Source: Paracoccaceae bacterium (GTDB lineage: Bacteria > Pseudomonadota > Alphaproteobacteria > Rhodobacterales > Rhodobacteraceae). From it: a stretch of DNA of 5,147 nucleotides. The stretch spans positions 1-5,147 of the forward strand of contig JAAUPC010000274.1 of NCBI GenBank assembly GCA_012036325.1, in the 5' to 3' direction. Below the pieces are notes generated by a model that was not told the origin of the DNA, did no database searches, and worked only from the letters and a program-made list of their open reading frames with translations. The first letter of the stretch is position 1. Each line of letters starts with the position of its first letter. Shown here piece after piece: positions 1-5,147 of this stretch. The translations under genes were made by a program, and so were the position numbers.

Positions 1-357
1 CGCCGTCGCCAGCGCGCGCGTCATCTGCACGATGCCGCCTTTGGAAGCCGCATAGGCCGTCGTCAGCGGCGCGCCGAAGATCGACATCATCGAGCCGATG
101 TTGATGATCTTGCCGCCGCCCGCTTTCTTCATCTCGGGGTAGACCGCCTGCGAACAGTAGAACGCGCCGTCGAGGTTGATCGACAGGATCTCGCGCCACT
201 CCTTGCTCGTGTAGGCCTCGGGCGGCTTGCGGATGTTGATGCCGGCGTTGTTGACGAGGATGTCGAGACGACCGAGCGACTTGACGCAGGCCTCGACCAT
301 GGCCTTGCACGAGTCCGCATTGGCGACGTCGACCTTGTGGACAGCTACTTTCCTGCC
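1..357 (-). CDS. Short-chain dehydrogenase/reductase (SDR), internal fragment
   Basis: This is part of a classical NAD(P)-dependent SDR oxidoreductase, read on the - strand in the frame whose codons are 1-3, 4-6 and so on. Visible are GRKVAVHKVDV (about 357-325), the structural motif LVNNAG (about 258-241), a catalytic Ser at 93-91, then exactly 13 residues later the catalytic Tyr (54-52) of YAASK, with Lys at 42-40. This Ser-x12-Tyr-x3-Lys spacing is that of FabG-like enzymes. The wording resembles proteins annotated as gluconate 5-dehydrogenase, glucose 1-dehydrogenase or 3-oxoacyl-ACP reductase, but the substrate cannot be told from this fragment. The N-terminal TGxxxGIG cofactor loop is absent because the gene stops at the junction with ppaA, and the C-terminus lies beyond base 1. 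The right end is approximate. The gene is not normally part of the photosynthesis cluster, so it probably comes from elsewhere in this genome or from another one. Confidence 0.82.
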
Positions 358-360
358 GTG
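325..360. other. Junction of two truncated genes (probable chimera or breakpoint)
   Basis: To the left the - strand reads as an SDR; to the right the + strand reads as PpaA. Both readings look plausible between about 337 and 357, so the join is somewhere in this interval, perhaps through microhomology. Each gene lacks its own N-terminal coding part exactly here, and there is no promoter, intergenic spacer or transposon end. The + frame of ppaA stays open through the antisense of the SDR back to base 1, so automatic start calling here is unreliable. Confidence 0.7.
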
Positions 361-921
361 GCGCGGCAGTTGGGCTGCGATTGGGCCGAAGACCGCGCTG
401 GCTGGGCCGAGGTGACCATCGGCATGGCGCGGCTACAGTCCCTCGTGCACCAGATCGGCCTTGACTGGGATGGCAGCGCGTCGGCGGATGCGGAATCCGT
501 TCTGGTGATCCTGCCGGACGGCGAACAGCACAGTTTCGGCGTGCAGGTGCTTGCCGGGCAGTTGCGGCGGCAAGGTGTTGCCGTGCATCTGCAGATCGGC
601 CCCCGGCCCGCCGATTTGCGCAGGCTGGTGCAAGATCGCCATTACGACTGTGCGCTGATCTCGGTCGGCAGCGAGGACCGTCTTGACCCAGCCAGAAAGC
701 TTGTCAGAACGCTGAAGGACGGCTCTGAGGGTCGGCTTTGGGTTGCGGTAGGGGGGGCAGTGCTGGACCGCGAGGTAGATGTTCTTGGCCTGACCGGCGC
801 GGATATGGCCACCAATGACCCATCCGAAGTGTTGGGCGGGGCTGCGCTTGCCGCAAGCGGGCACATCGAGATGCAGCCCGGGATGGTGGAGGCGACCGGA
901 AGCCGGTTGGCAGCCCTGTGA
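337..921 (+). CDS. ppaA: PpaA/AerR, cobalamin-binding antirepressor of PpsR, 5'-truncated
   Basis: PpaA (AerR) is a cytoplasmic cobalamin-binding protein that counteracts the repressor PpsR/CrtJ on photosynthesis genes. From GTG 337 there are 194 codons. Residues 1-45 are the helical segment with AEVTIGMARLQ. Residues 55-170 form a Rossmann-like B12-binding domain, beginning LVILPDGEQHSFG. His65 (bases 529-531) lies in a PxGEQHxxG motif, the likely cobalt ligand by analogy with the axial His of AerR. The C-terminal GGAVLDR and GADMATNDP stretches are typical of the family. Family members are longer, so the N-terminal part is missing. GTG 337 is only the first start codon after the junction and has no convincing ribosome binding site; it is probably not the native start. 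The 3' end is intact and overlaps ppsR as GTGA, implying translational coupling. Identification rests on motifs and on its position before ppsR. Confidence 0.85.
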   Translation: MDSYFPAVARQLGCDWAEDRAGWAEVTIGMARLQSLVHQIGLDWDGSASADAESVLVILPDGEQHSFGVQVLAGQLRRQGVAVHLQIGPRPADLRRLVQDRHYDCALISVGSEDRLDPARKLVRTLKDGSEGRLWVAVGGAVLDREVDVLGLTGADMATNDPSEVLGGAALAASGHIEMQPGMVEATGSRLAAL

Positions 922-2330
922 CCACGGACGGTCGACACCTGCTCAACTCGGGCAAGCTGCCGGTGCTGCCGCCCGACCTGATGACCGAAATCCTCAGCAC
1001 GGCGGCGGATATCACGCTGCTGGTGGCCCCCAACCTGCGCATTGTGGCCGTGCTGGTGAACCCGCAGCACCGGGCCTTCGGCCAGTTGACCGACTGGGAA
1101 GGGATGCAGCTTCCCAATATCCTGAGCGAGGAAAGCCAGCGCAAACTGTCGCTGCGGCTGGCCGATCTGGATGGCGGTCGGCGGGGGCTTTCGGTGGAAC
1201 TGAACCACGCCTCGCAGCAAAGCTCGGATTTTCCGGTCCGCTATTCCATGCACCGGATGGGGCCGGATGGCTCCCTCCTGATGCTGGGCCGCGACCTGCG
1301 CCCCCTGGCCGAAGTGCAGCAGCAACTGGTCACCGCCCAACTGGCGCTGGAGCGCGACTATGAAGCGCAGCGCGAGTTGGACACCCGCTACCGTGTGCTG
1401 ATGGAAATGACGCGCGATCCGGTGATGCTGGTATCGATGTCCTCAGGCAAGATCACCGACCTCAACCCCGCGGCGGCAGGCCTTCTGGGCGGGACGCGAC
1501 CCGAACTGATCGGCACCGCCGTCGCGCAAGAATTCGACGGCCGTCGCCGGGGTGAGTTTCTGGACGCCCTGTCCAACATGGCCACCGCCGAAGCCACCGC
1601 CCCGGTTGAGGTGACGGCGCGGCGGTCGCAGCGCCGGGTGCTGGTGACGCCGAAACTCTTCCGTGCCGCTGGCGAGCGCATCTTGTTGTGCCTGATCGAC
1701 CCTGCCGACCGCGCGCCGCAAGCCTCGGACGAATTGGGGGAAAATCTGCAGCGCCTTTATCATGAAGGCGTTGATGGGATCGTCTTTGCCGATGCCGATG
1801 GCGTCATCCGCGCCGCGAACGAGGCCTTCCTGAACCTGACCGATGCCAGCGGCATTGCCGCCGTTCGCGGCCGGTCGATCGCCGATTATCTGGTGCGCGG
1901 CCAGGTGGACCTGCGGGTCCTGATGGACAACGTCAAGCGTACTGGCCAAATCCGGCTTTACGCCACGCGCCTGACCACCGATTTTTCCGGCCAGATCGCG
2001 GTGGAACTGTCGGCCAGCTGGCTGAACGACCGGCCCAATCCGGTGCTGGTCCTGGTGATCCGCGATGCCAGCCGCGCCGAAACGCTGCGCCGCGCGGGCG
2101 GGGGCATGCCGGATGAGGGCAGCCGGTCCGTGATGGAACTGGTTGGTTCCTCCACGTTGAAGGACATCGTGGCCGAAACGACCGATGTGATCGAAAAGAT
2201 GTGCATCGAGACCGCGCTGGAACTGACGCGCAACAACCGCGTGGCGGCGGCGGATATGCTGGGCCTGTCGCGCCAGTCGCTTTACGTGAAGCTGCGCAAA
2301 TACGGCATCCTGAACCGCGACGGCGAATAG
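918..2330 (+). CDS. ppsR: PpsR/CrtJ, PAS-domain transcriptional repressor of photosynthesis genes
   Basis: PpsR is the aerobic repressor of bacteriochlorophyll, carotenoid and light-harvesting genes; it binds TGT-N12-ACA palindromes. The 470 residues match the usual length of about 465. Domains in order: N-terminal PAS-like domain (about 15-125, with LMLGRDLRPLAEVQQQL at its end), a glutamine-rich helical linker (about 126-157), PAS1 (about 158-262), PAS2 (about 278-385), a linker, and a Fis-type helix-turn-helix (about 425-465, AAADMLGLSRQSLYVKLRKYG). The two redox cysteines of the family are present: Cys258 after PAS1 and Cys429 in the DNA-binding domain. GTG 918 is chosen because it overlaps the ppaA stop by 4 bases and keeps the conserved N-terminus; the next in-frame ATG (codon 22) would cut into it. 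No strong ribosome site precedes the start, so translation likely depends on coupling to ppaA. The sequence is close to R. sphaeroides PpsR throughout. Confidence 0.97.
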   Translation: MTTDGRHLLNSGKLPVLPPDLMTEILSTAADITLLVAPNLRIVAVLVNPQHRAFGQLTDWEGMQLPNILSEESQRKLSLRLADLDGGRRGLSVELNHASQQSSDFPVRYSMHRMGPDGSLLMLGRDLRPLAEVQQQLVTAQLALERDYEAQRELDTRYRVLMEMTRDPVMLVSMSSGKITDLNPAAAGLLGGTRPELIGTAVAQEFDGRRRGEFLDALSNMATAEATAPVEVTARRSQRRVLVTPKLFRAAGERILLCLIDPADRAPQASDELGENLQRLYHEGVDGIVFADADGVIRAANEAFLNLTDASGIAAVRGRSIADYLVRGQVDLRVLMDNVKRTGQIRLYATRLTTDFSGQIAVELSASWLNDRPNPVLVLVIRDASRAETLRRAGGGMPDEGSRSVMELVGSSTLKDIVAETTDVIEKMCIETALELTRNNRVAAADMLGLSRQSLYVKLRKYGILNRDGE

Positions 2331-2347
2331 TCCGGGCGTTTGCCGGT

Positions 2348-2374
2348 TTGACCTGAACCCCCAGTTGACCTGAA
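2348..2374 (+). repeat. Direct repeat of TTGACCTGAA, 17-bp period
   Basis: TTGACCTGAA occurs at 2348-2357 and again, identically, at 2365-2374. The centre-to-centre distance of 17 bp is about 1.6 helical turns. The second copy forms most of the FNR box (2365-2378); the first has only the left half-site, because CCCC follows instead of TCAA. It may be a degenerate second site or a small tandem duplication. Confidence 0.6.
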
Positions 2375-2378
2375 TCAA
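2365..2378 (+). promoter_or_regulatory. FNR/FnrL box upstream of bchE
   Basis: TTGACCTGAATCAA matches the FNR consensus TTGAT-N4-ATCAA at 9 of 10 defined positions (C for T at the fifth). It lies 51 bp before the bchE ATG. FnrL is the oxygen-labile iron-sulphur activator of anaerobic genes in Rhodobacter, and bchE there is a reported FnrL target. With the box centred at 2371.5, class II activation (centre near -41.5) would place the transcript start near 2413. No clear -10 hexamer is visible to confirm this. Confidence 0.7.
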
Positions 2379-2397
2379 AGAAAAGCTGCGGCACGCC

Positions 2398-2415
2398 TGT
2401 CAACTTTGGTTGACA
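2398..2415 (+). promoter_or_regulatory. PpsR/CrtJ operator upstream of bchE
   Basis: TGTCAACTTTGGTTGACA is a TGT-N12-ACA palindrome with full 7-bp arms (TGTCAAC / GTTGACA) around a 4-base centre, matching the PpsR consensus TGTcN10gACA. It ends 14 bp before the bchE ATG and just before its ribosome binding site, so bound PpsR would cover the probable transcription start. PpsR is encoded directly upstream. Only one clear site is seen here; PpsR often uses pairs. Confidence 0.88.
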
Positions 2416-2416
2416 T

Positions 2417-2422
2417 AGGGAG
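2417..2422 (+). promoter_or_regulatory. Ribosome binding site of bchE
   Basis: AGGGAG lies 7 bases before ATG 2430, an ideal spacing. It supports 2430 rather than the ATG at 2567 as the true start of bchE; no comparable site stands before 2567. Confidence 0.75.
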
Positions 2423-2429
2423 AGCCGCC

Positions 2430-2570
2430 ATGCGCATCGTCTTTGTCCATCCCAACTACCACTCCGGCGGGGCCGAGATTGCGGGCAGCTGGCCGCCTGC
2501 CTGGGTGGCCTATCTGGCGGGGGCGCTGAAGGCCAAGGGCTTTGACGACATCCATTTCATGACGCGATGA
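2430..2570 (+). pseudogene. bchE: bchE 5' fragment, cut off by a one-base frameshift
   Basis: ATG 2430 opens a 46-codon frame beginning MRIVFVHPNYHSGGAEIAG and running through WPPAWVAYLAGALK. This is the highly conserved N-terminus of BchE, the start of its cobalamin-binding domain. It ends IHFMTR-stop at 2568-2570. Family members read IHFIDAMT at this place. Adding one base after 2559/2560 (ATC GAC in place of ATGAC) restores that text and joins the downstream frame in register, giving a protein of about 551 residues. The stop overlaps the ATG of the downstream frame as ATGA (2567-2570). A sequencing or assembly slip is the simplest explanation; a real inactivating mutation is possible. Confidence 0.85.
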
Positions 2571-4084
2571 CGATGCATGTCAGTGACGAAGACCTCCGCG
2601 CCCGGCTGGTCGAGCTGCAGCCGGACATCATCGGCGTGACCTCGATCACCCCGTCGATCTATGCTGCCGAAGCGGTGCTGAAACTGGCCGCTGATTGCGT
2701 GCCGGGGGCAGTGCGCGTCCTTGGCGGTGTCCATGCCACCTTCATGTTCCGCCAGGTCCTGTCCGAGGCGCCTTGGGTCGATGTCATCGTGCGCGGCGAG
2801 GGCGAGGAGATCATGCTCGCCCTGGCCGAGGCCGTGCGCGATGGCCGCTGGCCTGCGGACCGCCGCAAGATCAAGGGCCTGGCCTTCCTTGACGGGACGG
2901 AGATCGTGGCAACCCAAGCCGCACCGACTGTCAAGGACCTGGACAGCATCCGCCCCGACTGGACGCTGATCGACTGGCCGCAGTACATCTACATCCCCCT
3001 CGGCGTGCGCGTGGCCATCCCCAACATGGCGCGCGGCTGTCCCTTCACCTGCAGCTTCTGCAGCCAGTGGAAATTCTGGCGCGACTACCGGGTGCGCGAC
3101 CCGAAAGCCGTGGCGGATGAAATCGAGGATCTGGTGACGAACCATCAGGTCGGCTTCTTCATCCTGGCCGATGAGGAACCCACCATCAACAAGAAGAAGT
3201 TCGTCGAATTCTGCCAGGAGCTGATCGACCGCGGCCTCAACGACCGTGTCAAATGGGGCATCAACACCCGCGTGACGGACATTTACCGCGACCGCGACCT
3301 GCTCAAATTCTACCGCAAGGCGGGCCTTGTTCATGTGTCCCTGGGCACCGAAGCGGCGGCGCAGTTGAAGCTCGACCTCTTCAACAAGGAAACCAAGGTC
3401 GAGGAGAACAAGGAAGCGATCCGCCTGCTGCGTGAAGCGGATATCTTTACCGAAGCGCAGTTCATCGTGGGCCTCGACAATGAGACGCCGGAGACTTTGG
3501 AAGAGACCTTCAAGATGGCCTGGGACTGGCAGCCCGACCTTGCCAACTGGTCGATGTACACGCCCTGGCCCTTCACCCCCCTCTTCCAGGAGATCAAGGA
3601 TCAGGTCGAAGTCTTTGATTTCTCGAAATACAATTTCGTCACGCCCATCATGAAACCCGCCGCGATGACGCGGGGCGAGCTTCTGGACGGGGTGATGAAG
3701 AACTACCGTCGCTTCTATATGCGGAAAGCGCTCTTCCATTACCCGTGGCGCGGCACGGGGTTCCGGCGGCGCTATCTGCTGGGCTGCCTCAAGGCCTTCC
3801 TCAAGGCCGGGGTGGGGCGCACCTTCTATGATCTTGGCAAGGCGGGCTACTGGGGCCCGCAGACCAAGGGCAAGGTCGATTTCCATTTCGACAAGACGCG
3901 CACGATCGCTGAGGCTCAGGTCGCCGATTGGGAGGCAAGCGCGGACCGTGTCGCCAAGCACAAGGAACGGCAAGAGGCGGTGCGCGCCCAGATGAAAGAG
4001 CGCGCGAAGGATCGTGCCGTGCCGGACCTGACCCCGATGGCCTGTGGTGGCGGACGTGAGCAGATGCAGGAACCGGCGGAGTAG
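2567..4084 (+). CDS. bchE: BchE, anaerobic Mg-protoporphyrin IX monomethyl ester cyclase (main part)
   Basis: BchE forms the isocyclic ring E of bacteriochlorophyll without oxygen, taking the new oxygen from water; it uses a [4Fe-4S] cluster, S-adenosylmethionine and cobalamin. This 505-codon frame holds all but the first 46 residues. Residues 1-130 complete the B12-binding domain (VLGGVHATFM at 51-60, then VRGEGEE at 75-81). The radical SAM core follows, with CPFTCSFC giving the CxxxCxxC cluster ligands Cys158, Cys162 and Cys165 (about 204, 208 and 211 in the repaired protein). FFILADEEPTIN, GINTRVTD, SLGTEAAAQ and AQFIVGL are family blocks. The C-terminal part carries NWSMYTPWPF and KYNFVTPIMKP. 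ATG 2567 is not the native start: it is only the first ATG after the frameshift, and the true start is ATG 2430. Coupled re-initiation at the ATGA overlap would yield a protein lacking part of the B12 domain, probably inactive. bchJ begins immediately after the stop. Confidence 0.95.
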   Translation: MTMHVSDEDLRARLVELQPDIIGVTSITPSIYAAEAVLKLAADCVPGAVRVLGGVHATFMFRQVLSEAPWVDVIVRGEGEEIMLALAEAVRDGRWPADRRKIKGLAFLDGTEIVATQAAPTVKDLDSIRPDWTLIDWPQYIYIPLGVRVAIPNMARGCPFTCSFCSQWKFWRDYRVRDPKAVADEIEDLVTNHQVGFFILADEEPTINKKKFVEFCQELIDRGLNDRVKWGINTRVTDIYRDRDLLKFYRKAGLVHVSLGTEAAAQLKLDLFNKETKVEENKEAIRLLREADIFTEAQFIVGLDNETPETLEETFKMAWDWQPDLANWSMYTPWPFTPLFQEIKDQVEVFDFSKYNFVTPIMKPAAMTRGELLDGVMKNYRRFYMRKALFHYPWRGTGFRRRYLLGCLKAFLKAGVGRTFYDLGKAGYWGPQTKGKVDFHFDKTRTIAEAQVADWEASADRVAKHKERQEAVRAQMKERAKDRAVPDLTPMACGGGREQMQEPAE

Positions 4085-4666
4085 ATGGACGGCGGGTTTC
4101 CCCATCCGGGCGACGGCGAGCGGATCGGGCCGAACGCAATCCTGCAACTGGTGGCGGTGCTGGACAACCAGCTTGGCCGCGCCGCGCGTGACCGGGTCAT
4201 GCAGGCGGCAGGGCAGGCGGTCCCGCCCCCTGACGCCGGAATGTGGCCCGAGGCTGCCTGCCGCGCGGTGCACCTGACCGTCTATCGTGATCTGCCCGAC
4301 CATGCCGAATCCCTGATGACTCTCGCCGGAACAGCGACCGCTGATTACATCCTGGCCCACCGCATTCCCGGCCCGGCCAAGGCGCTGATCCGGGCCTTGC
4401 CTGCACCGCTTGGCGCAAGGCTCTTGACCGCCGCAATCTCCCGCCATGCCTGGACCTTTGCCGGATCGGGGCGCTTTGCGGTCACGTCGCGGCGCCCCCT
4501 GACGGTCGAGATTGCCGATAACCCCCTGACCCCCGGGGACGGGCGGCCGTGTCATTGGCATGCCGCCGTCTTCGCCCGGCTTTACCGTGCGCTGGTCTGG
4601 CACGGGGCCGTGGTCGAGGCCGTGGAAGATCGTCTGACCAGCCGCTTCGTCATTCGCCCCCACTGA
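4085..4666 (+). CDS. bchJ: BchJ, V4R-domain bacteriochlorophyll biosynthesis protein
   Basis: BchJ is a small soluble protein of the bacteriochlorophyll pathway, first named a 4-vinyl reductase from a mutant phenotype. The true 8-vinyl reductase in Rhodobacter is now taken to be BciA, and BchJ is thought to help carry or hand over pathway intermediates. The 193 residues begin with an ILQLVAVLDNQLG segment (19-31). TVYRDLPDHAESLM and ADYILAHRIP (65-94) are typical, and the C-terminal V4R-like region includes CHWHAAVFARLYRALV (156-171). The end, VEAVEDRLTSRFVIRP, lacks the cysteines I would expect in V4R tails. The start codon directly follows the bchE stop (TAG-ATG), and the ribosome site lies inside bchE: AGGAA at 4068-4072 or GGAG at 4078-4081. 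It is therefore co-transcribed and coupled with bchE. Assignment rests on order between bchE and bchG plus these motifs. Confidence 0.88.
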   Translation: MDGGFPHPGDGERIGPNAILQLVAVLDNQLGRAARDRVMQAAGQAVPPPDAGMWPEAACRAVHLTVYRDLPDHAESLMTLAGTATADYILAHRIPGPAKALIRALPAPLGARLLTAAISRHAWTFAGSGRFAVTSRRPLTVEIADNPLTPGDGRPCHWHAAVFARLYRALVWHGAVVEAVEDRLTSRFVIRPH

Positions 4667-4757
4667 TCGCCGCTCATCGGTCGGTTGGCGGGGCCATATG
4701 GACGCAAGCGCGCCCAATCTGCCCGAAGCATCCACCGATTTCCCGCCCCCCGCGACA

Positions 4758-4772
4758 AAGCAACGCTTGCTT
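4758..4772. repeat. Perfect 15-bp inverted repeat upstream of bchG
   Basis: AAGCAACGCTTGCTT is a perfect palindrome with 6-bp arms (AAGCAA / TTGCTT) and a 3-base centre. Its right arm coincides with the proposed -35 box of bchG. It is too short and has no T-run, so it is not a terminator; it looks more like a binding site for an unidentified dimeric regulator. It could also be chance. Confidence 0.45.
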
Positions 4773-4795
4773 GGCAGGCACCTGTAATGTTTAAT
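4767..4795 (+). promoter_or_regulatory. Putative sigma-70-type promoter of bchG
   Basis: A -35-like TTGCTT (4767-4772) is separated by exactly 17 bp from a -10-like TTTAAT (4790-4795, 5 of 6 to TATAAT). The predicted start point, about 7 bases on, falls at 4801-4803, on the ATG of bchG itself. The -35 match is only 3 of 6, so the evidence is moderate. The A+T-rich patch around the -10 stands out in this G+C-rich gap. Confidence 0.45.
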
Positions 4796-4800
4796 TGACA
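4783..4800 (+). promoter_or_regulatory. PpsR/CrtJ operator upstream of bchG
   Basis: TGTAATGTTTAATTGACA fits TGT-N12-ACA, with g before ACA as in the consensus but A in place of C after TGT. It is less symmetric than the bchE site. It covers the proposed -10 box and ends one base before the bchG ATG (4802), so bound PpsR should block RNA polymerase. A possible TGTC half-site follows at 4807-4810 inside bchG. The rest of the 135-base bchJ-bchG gap (4667-4757) holds nothing I can name and no convincing terminator. Confidence 0.78.
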
Positions 4801-4801
4801 C

Positions 4802-5147
4802 ATGACTGTCAGCTCCATCATCCCTGTCCGCCAGTATCCGGAACCGCGCGCCATGCTGCGGCTGATCAAGCCGATCACCTGGTTCCCACCAATCTGGGCC
4901 TTTCTTTGCGGTGCCGTCTCATCCGGCATCCCGCTTGGCGCGAACTGGGCGACGGTCCTGATGGGCATGGTCCTTGCCGGTCCCGTCGTCTGCGGGATGA
5001 GCCAGGCCGCCAATGACTGGTGCGACCGTTTTGTTGATGCGGTGAACGAACCTGACCGGCCCATCCCCTCGGGCCGGATCCCGGGCCGTTGGGGGTTGTG
5101 GATTGCGCTCGCGATGACCGGGCTGAGCCTGGCGGTTGGCTGGCTGC
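4802..5147 (+). CDS. bchG: BchG, bacteriochlorophyll synthase, 3'-truncated by window end
   Basis: BchG is an integral membrane prenyltransferase of the UbiA family that esterifies bacteriochlorophyllide a with geranylgeranyl or phytyl diphosphate, the last assembly step of the pigment. The 115 codons present begin MTVSSIIPVRQYPEPRAML, then LIKPITWFPPIWAF at the first membrane helix (about 21-42). A second helix spans about 51-68. The Mg-diphosphate binding motif NDWCDRFVDA (71-80) follows, with its Asp residues at 72, 75 and 79, then VNEPDRPIPSGR (81-92), diagnostic of chlorophyll synthases. A third helix starts near 96. ATG 4802 is chosen because it gives the usual short N-terminal extension before PEPRA; the next ATG (4853) would remove it. 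No Shine-Dalgarno sequence precedes it, and a PpsR operator ends one base upstream, which suggests a very short or absent leader. The frame is open to the window edge. Confidence 0.95.
   Translation, partial: MTVSSIIPVRQYPEPRAMLRLIKPITWFPPIWAFLCGAVSSGIPLGANWATVLMGMVLAGPVVCGMSQAANDWCDRFVDAVNEPDRPIPSGRIPGRWGLWIALAMTGLSLAVGWL

Noticed and set aside
337..339. GTG 337 as the native ppaA start
   Set aside because: It lies inside the junction, has no ribosome binding site, and gives a protein shorter than the family. The frame is open further upstream only through SDR antisense.
1..921. One fused + strand gene from the left edge to the ppaA stop
   Set aside because: The first third is antisense to a clear SDR with all catalytic motifs; the open frame there is a by-product of its codon bias.
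642..2378. Long - strand open frames opposite ppaA and ppsR (642-1340 and 1443-2378)
   Set aside because: They are shadows of the strongly supported + strand genes, with His/Gln/Arg-rich translations and no domains.
2410..2415. TTGACA as a -35 box for bchE
   Set aside because: It is the right arm of the PpsR palindrome and only 14 bases before the start codon, so a -10 box would fall inside the coding region.
2551..2572. Programmed ribosomal frameshift in bchE
   Set aside because: Joining the frames would need a -1 shift, but there is no slippery heptamer and no stable stem just downstream, and BchE is not known to be made this way.
4667..4710. Possible terminator after bchJ
   Set aside because: Only short, imperfect G+C stems can be drawn and no T-run follows.
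2510..4801. A 763-codon open frame on the - strand across bchE, bchJ and the bchG upstream gap
   Set aside because: It is antisense to well recognised genes, lies in G+C-rich DNA where such frames are common, and its translation is low-complexity and matches no family I know.

Overview
The window is a piece of a purple-bacterial photosynthesis gene cluster, read left to right on the + strand: ppaA (aerR) - ppsR (crtJ) - bchE - bchJ - bchG. The gene order, the high G+C with G/C-rich third codon positions, and PpsR, BchE and BchG sequences close to those I remember from Rhodobacter sphaeroides point to an alphaproteobacterium of the Rhodobacter/Rhodobacteraceae group. I did this from memory of the families, not from a search. 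It is a known type of locus, and I found no novel multi-gene system in it.

Layout. Bases 1 to about 350 do not fit the cluster. They encode, on the - strand, the middle of a classical short-chain dehydrogenase (NNAG, catalytic Ser, YxxxK). This meets a ppaA gene that lacks its 5' end, so both genes have lost their N-terminal halves at one point. That is most likely an assembly chimera, or else a rearrangement breakpoint. From there ppaA runs to 921 and overlaps ppsR (918-2330) by 4 bases. A 99-base regulatory gap follows, with a near-consensus FNR box and a perfect PpsR palindrome. bchE begins at ATG 2430, but one base appears to be missing near 2560. The gene is therefore split into a 46-codon 5' fragment (2430-2570) and a 505-codon main frame (2567-4084). 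bchJ (4085-4666) abuts the bchE stop. A 135-base gap then holds a second PpsR palindrome lying over a plausible -10 box, and bchG starts at 4802 and runs off the window.

How the genes work together. PpsR is the redox-responsive repressor of photosynthesis genes, and PpaA is its cobalamin-binding antirepressor. BchE is the oxygen-independent, cobalamin-dependent radical SAM cyclase that forms ring E of bacteriochlorophyll. BchJ is a V4R-domain helper protein of the same pathway, and BchG attaches the prenyl alcohol tail to bacteriochlorophyllide. The regulators thus sit beside their targets, and both downstream transcription units carry PpsR operators. The bchE unit also carries an FNR box, consistent with expression only at low oxygen.

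Most worth a second look: the 5' junction, the bchE single-base frameshift, and the bchG promoter geometry, which predicts a leaderless transcript repressed by PpsR.
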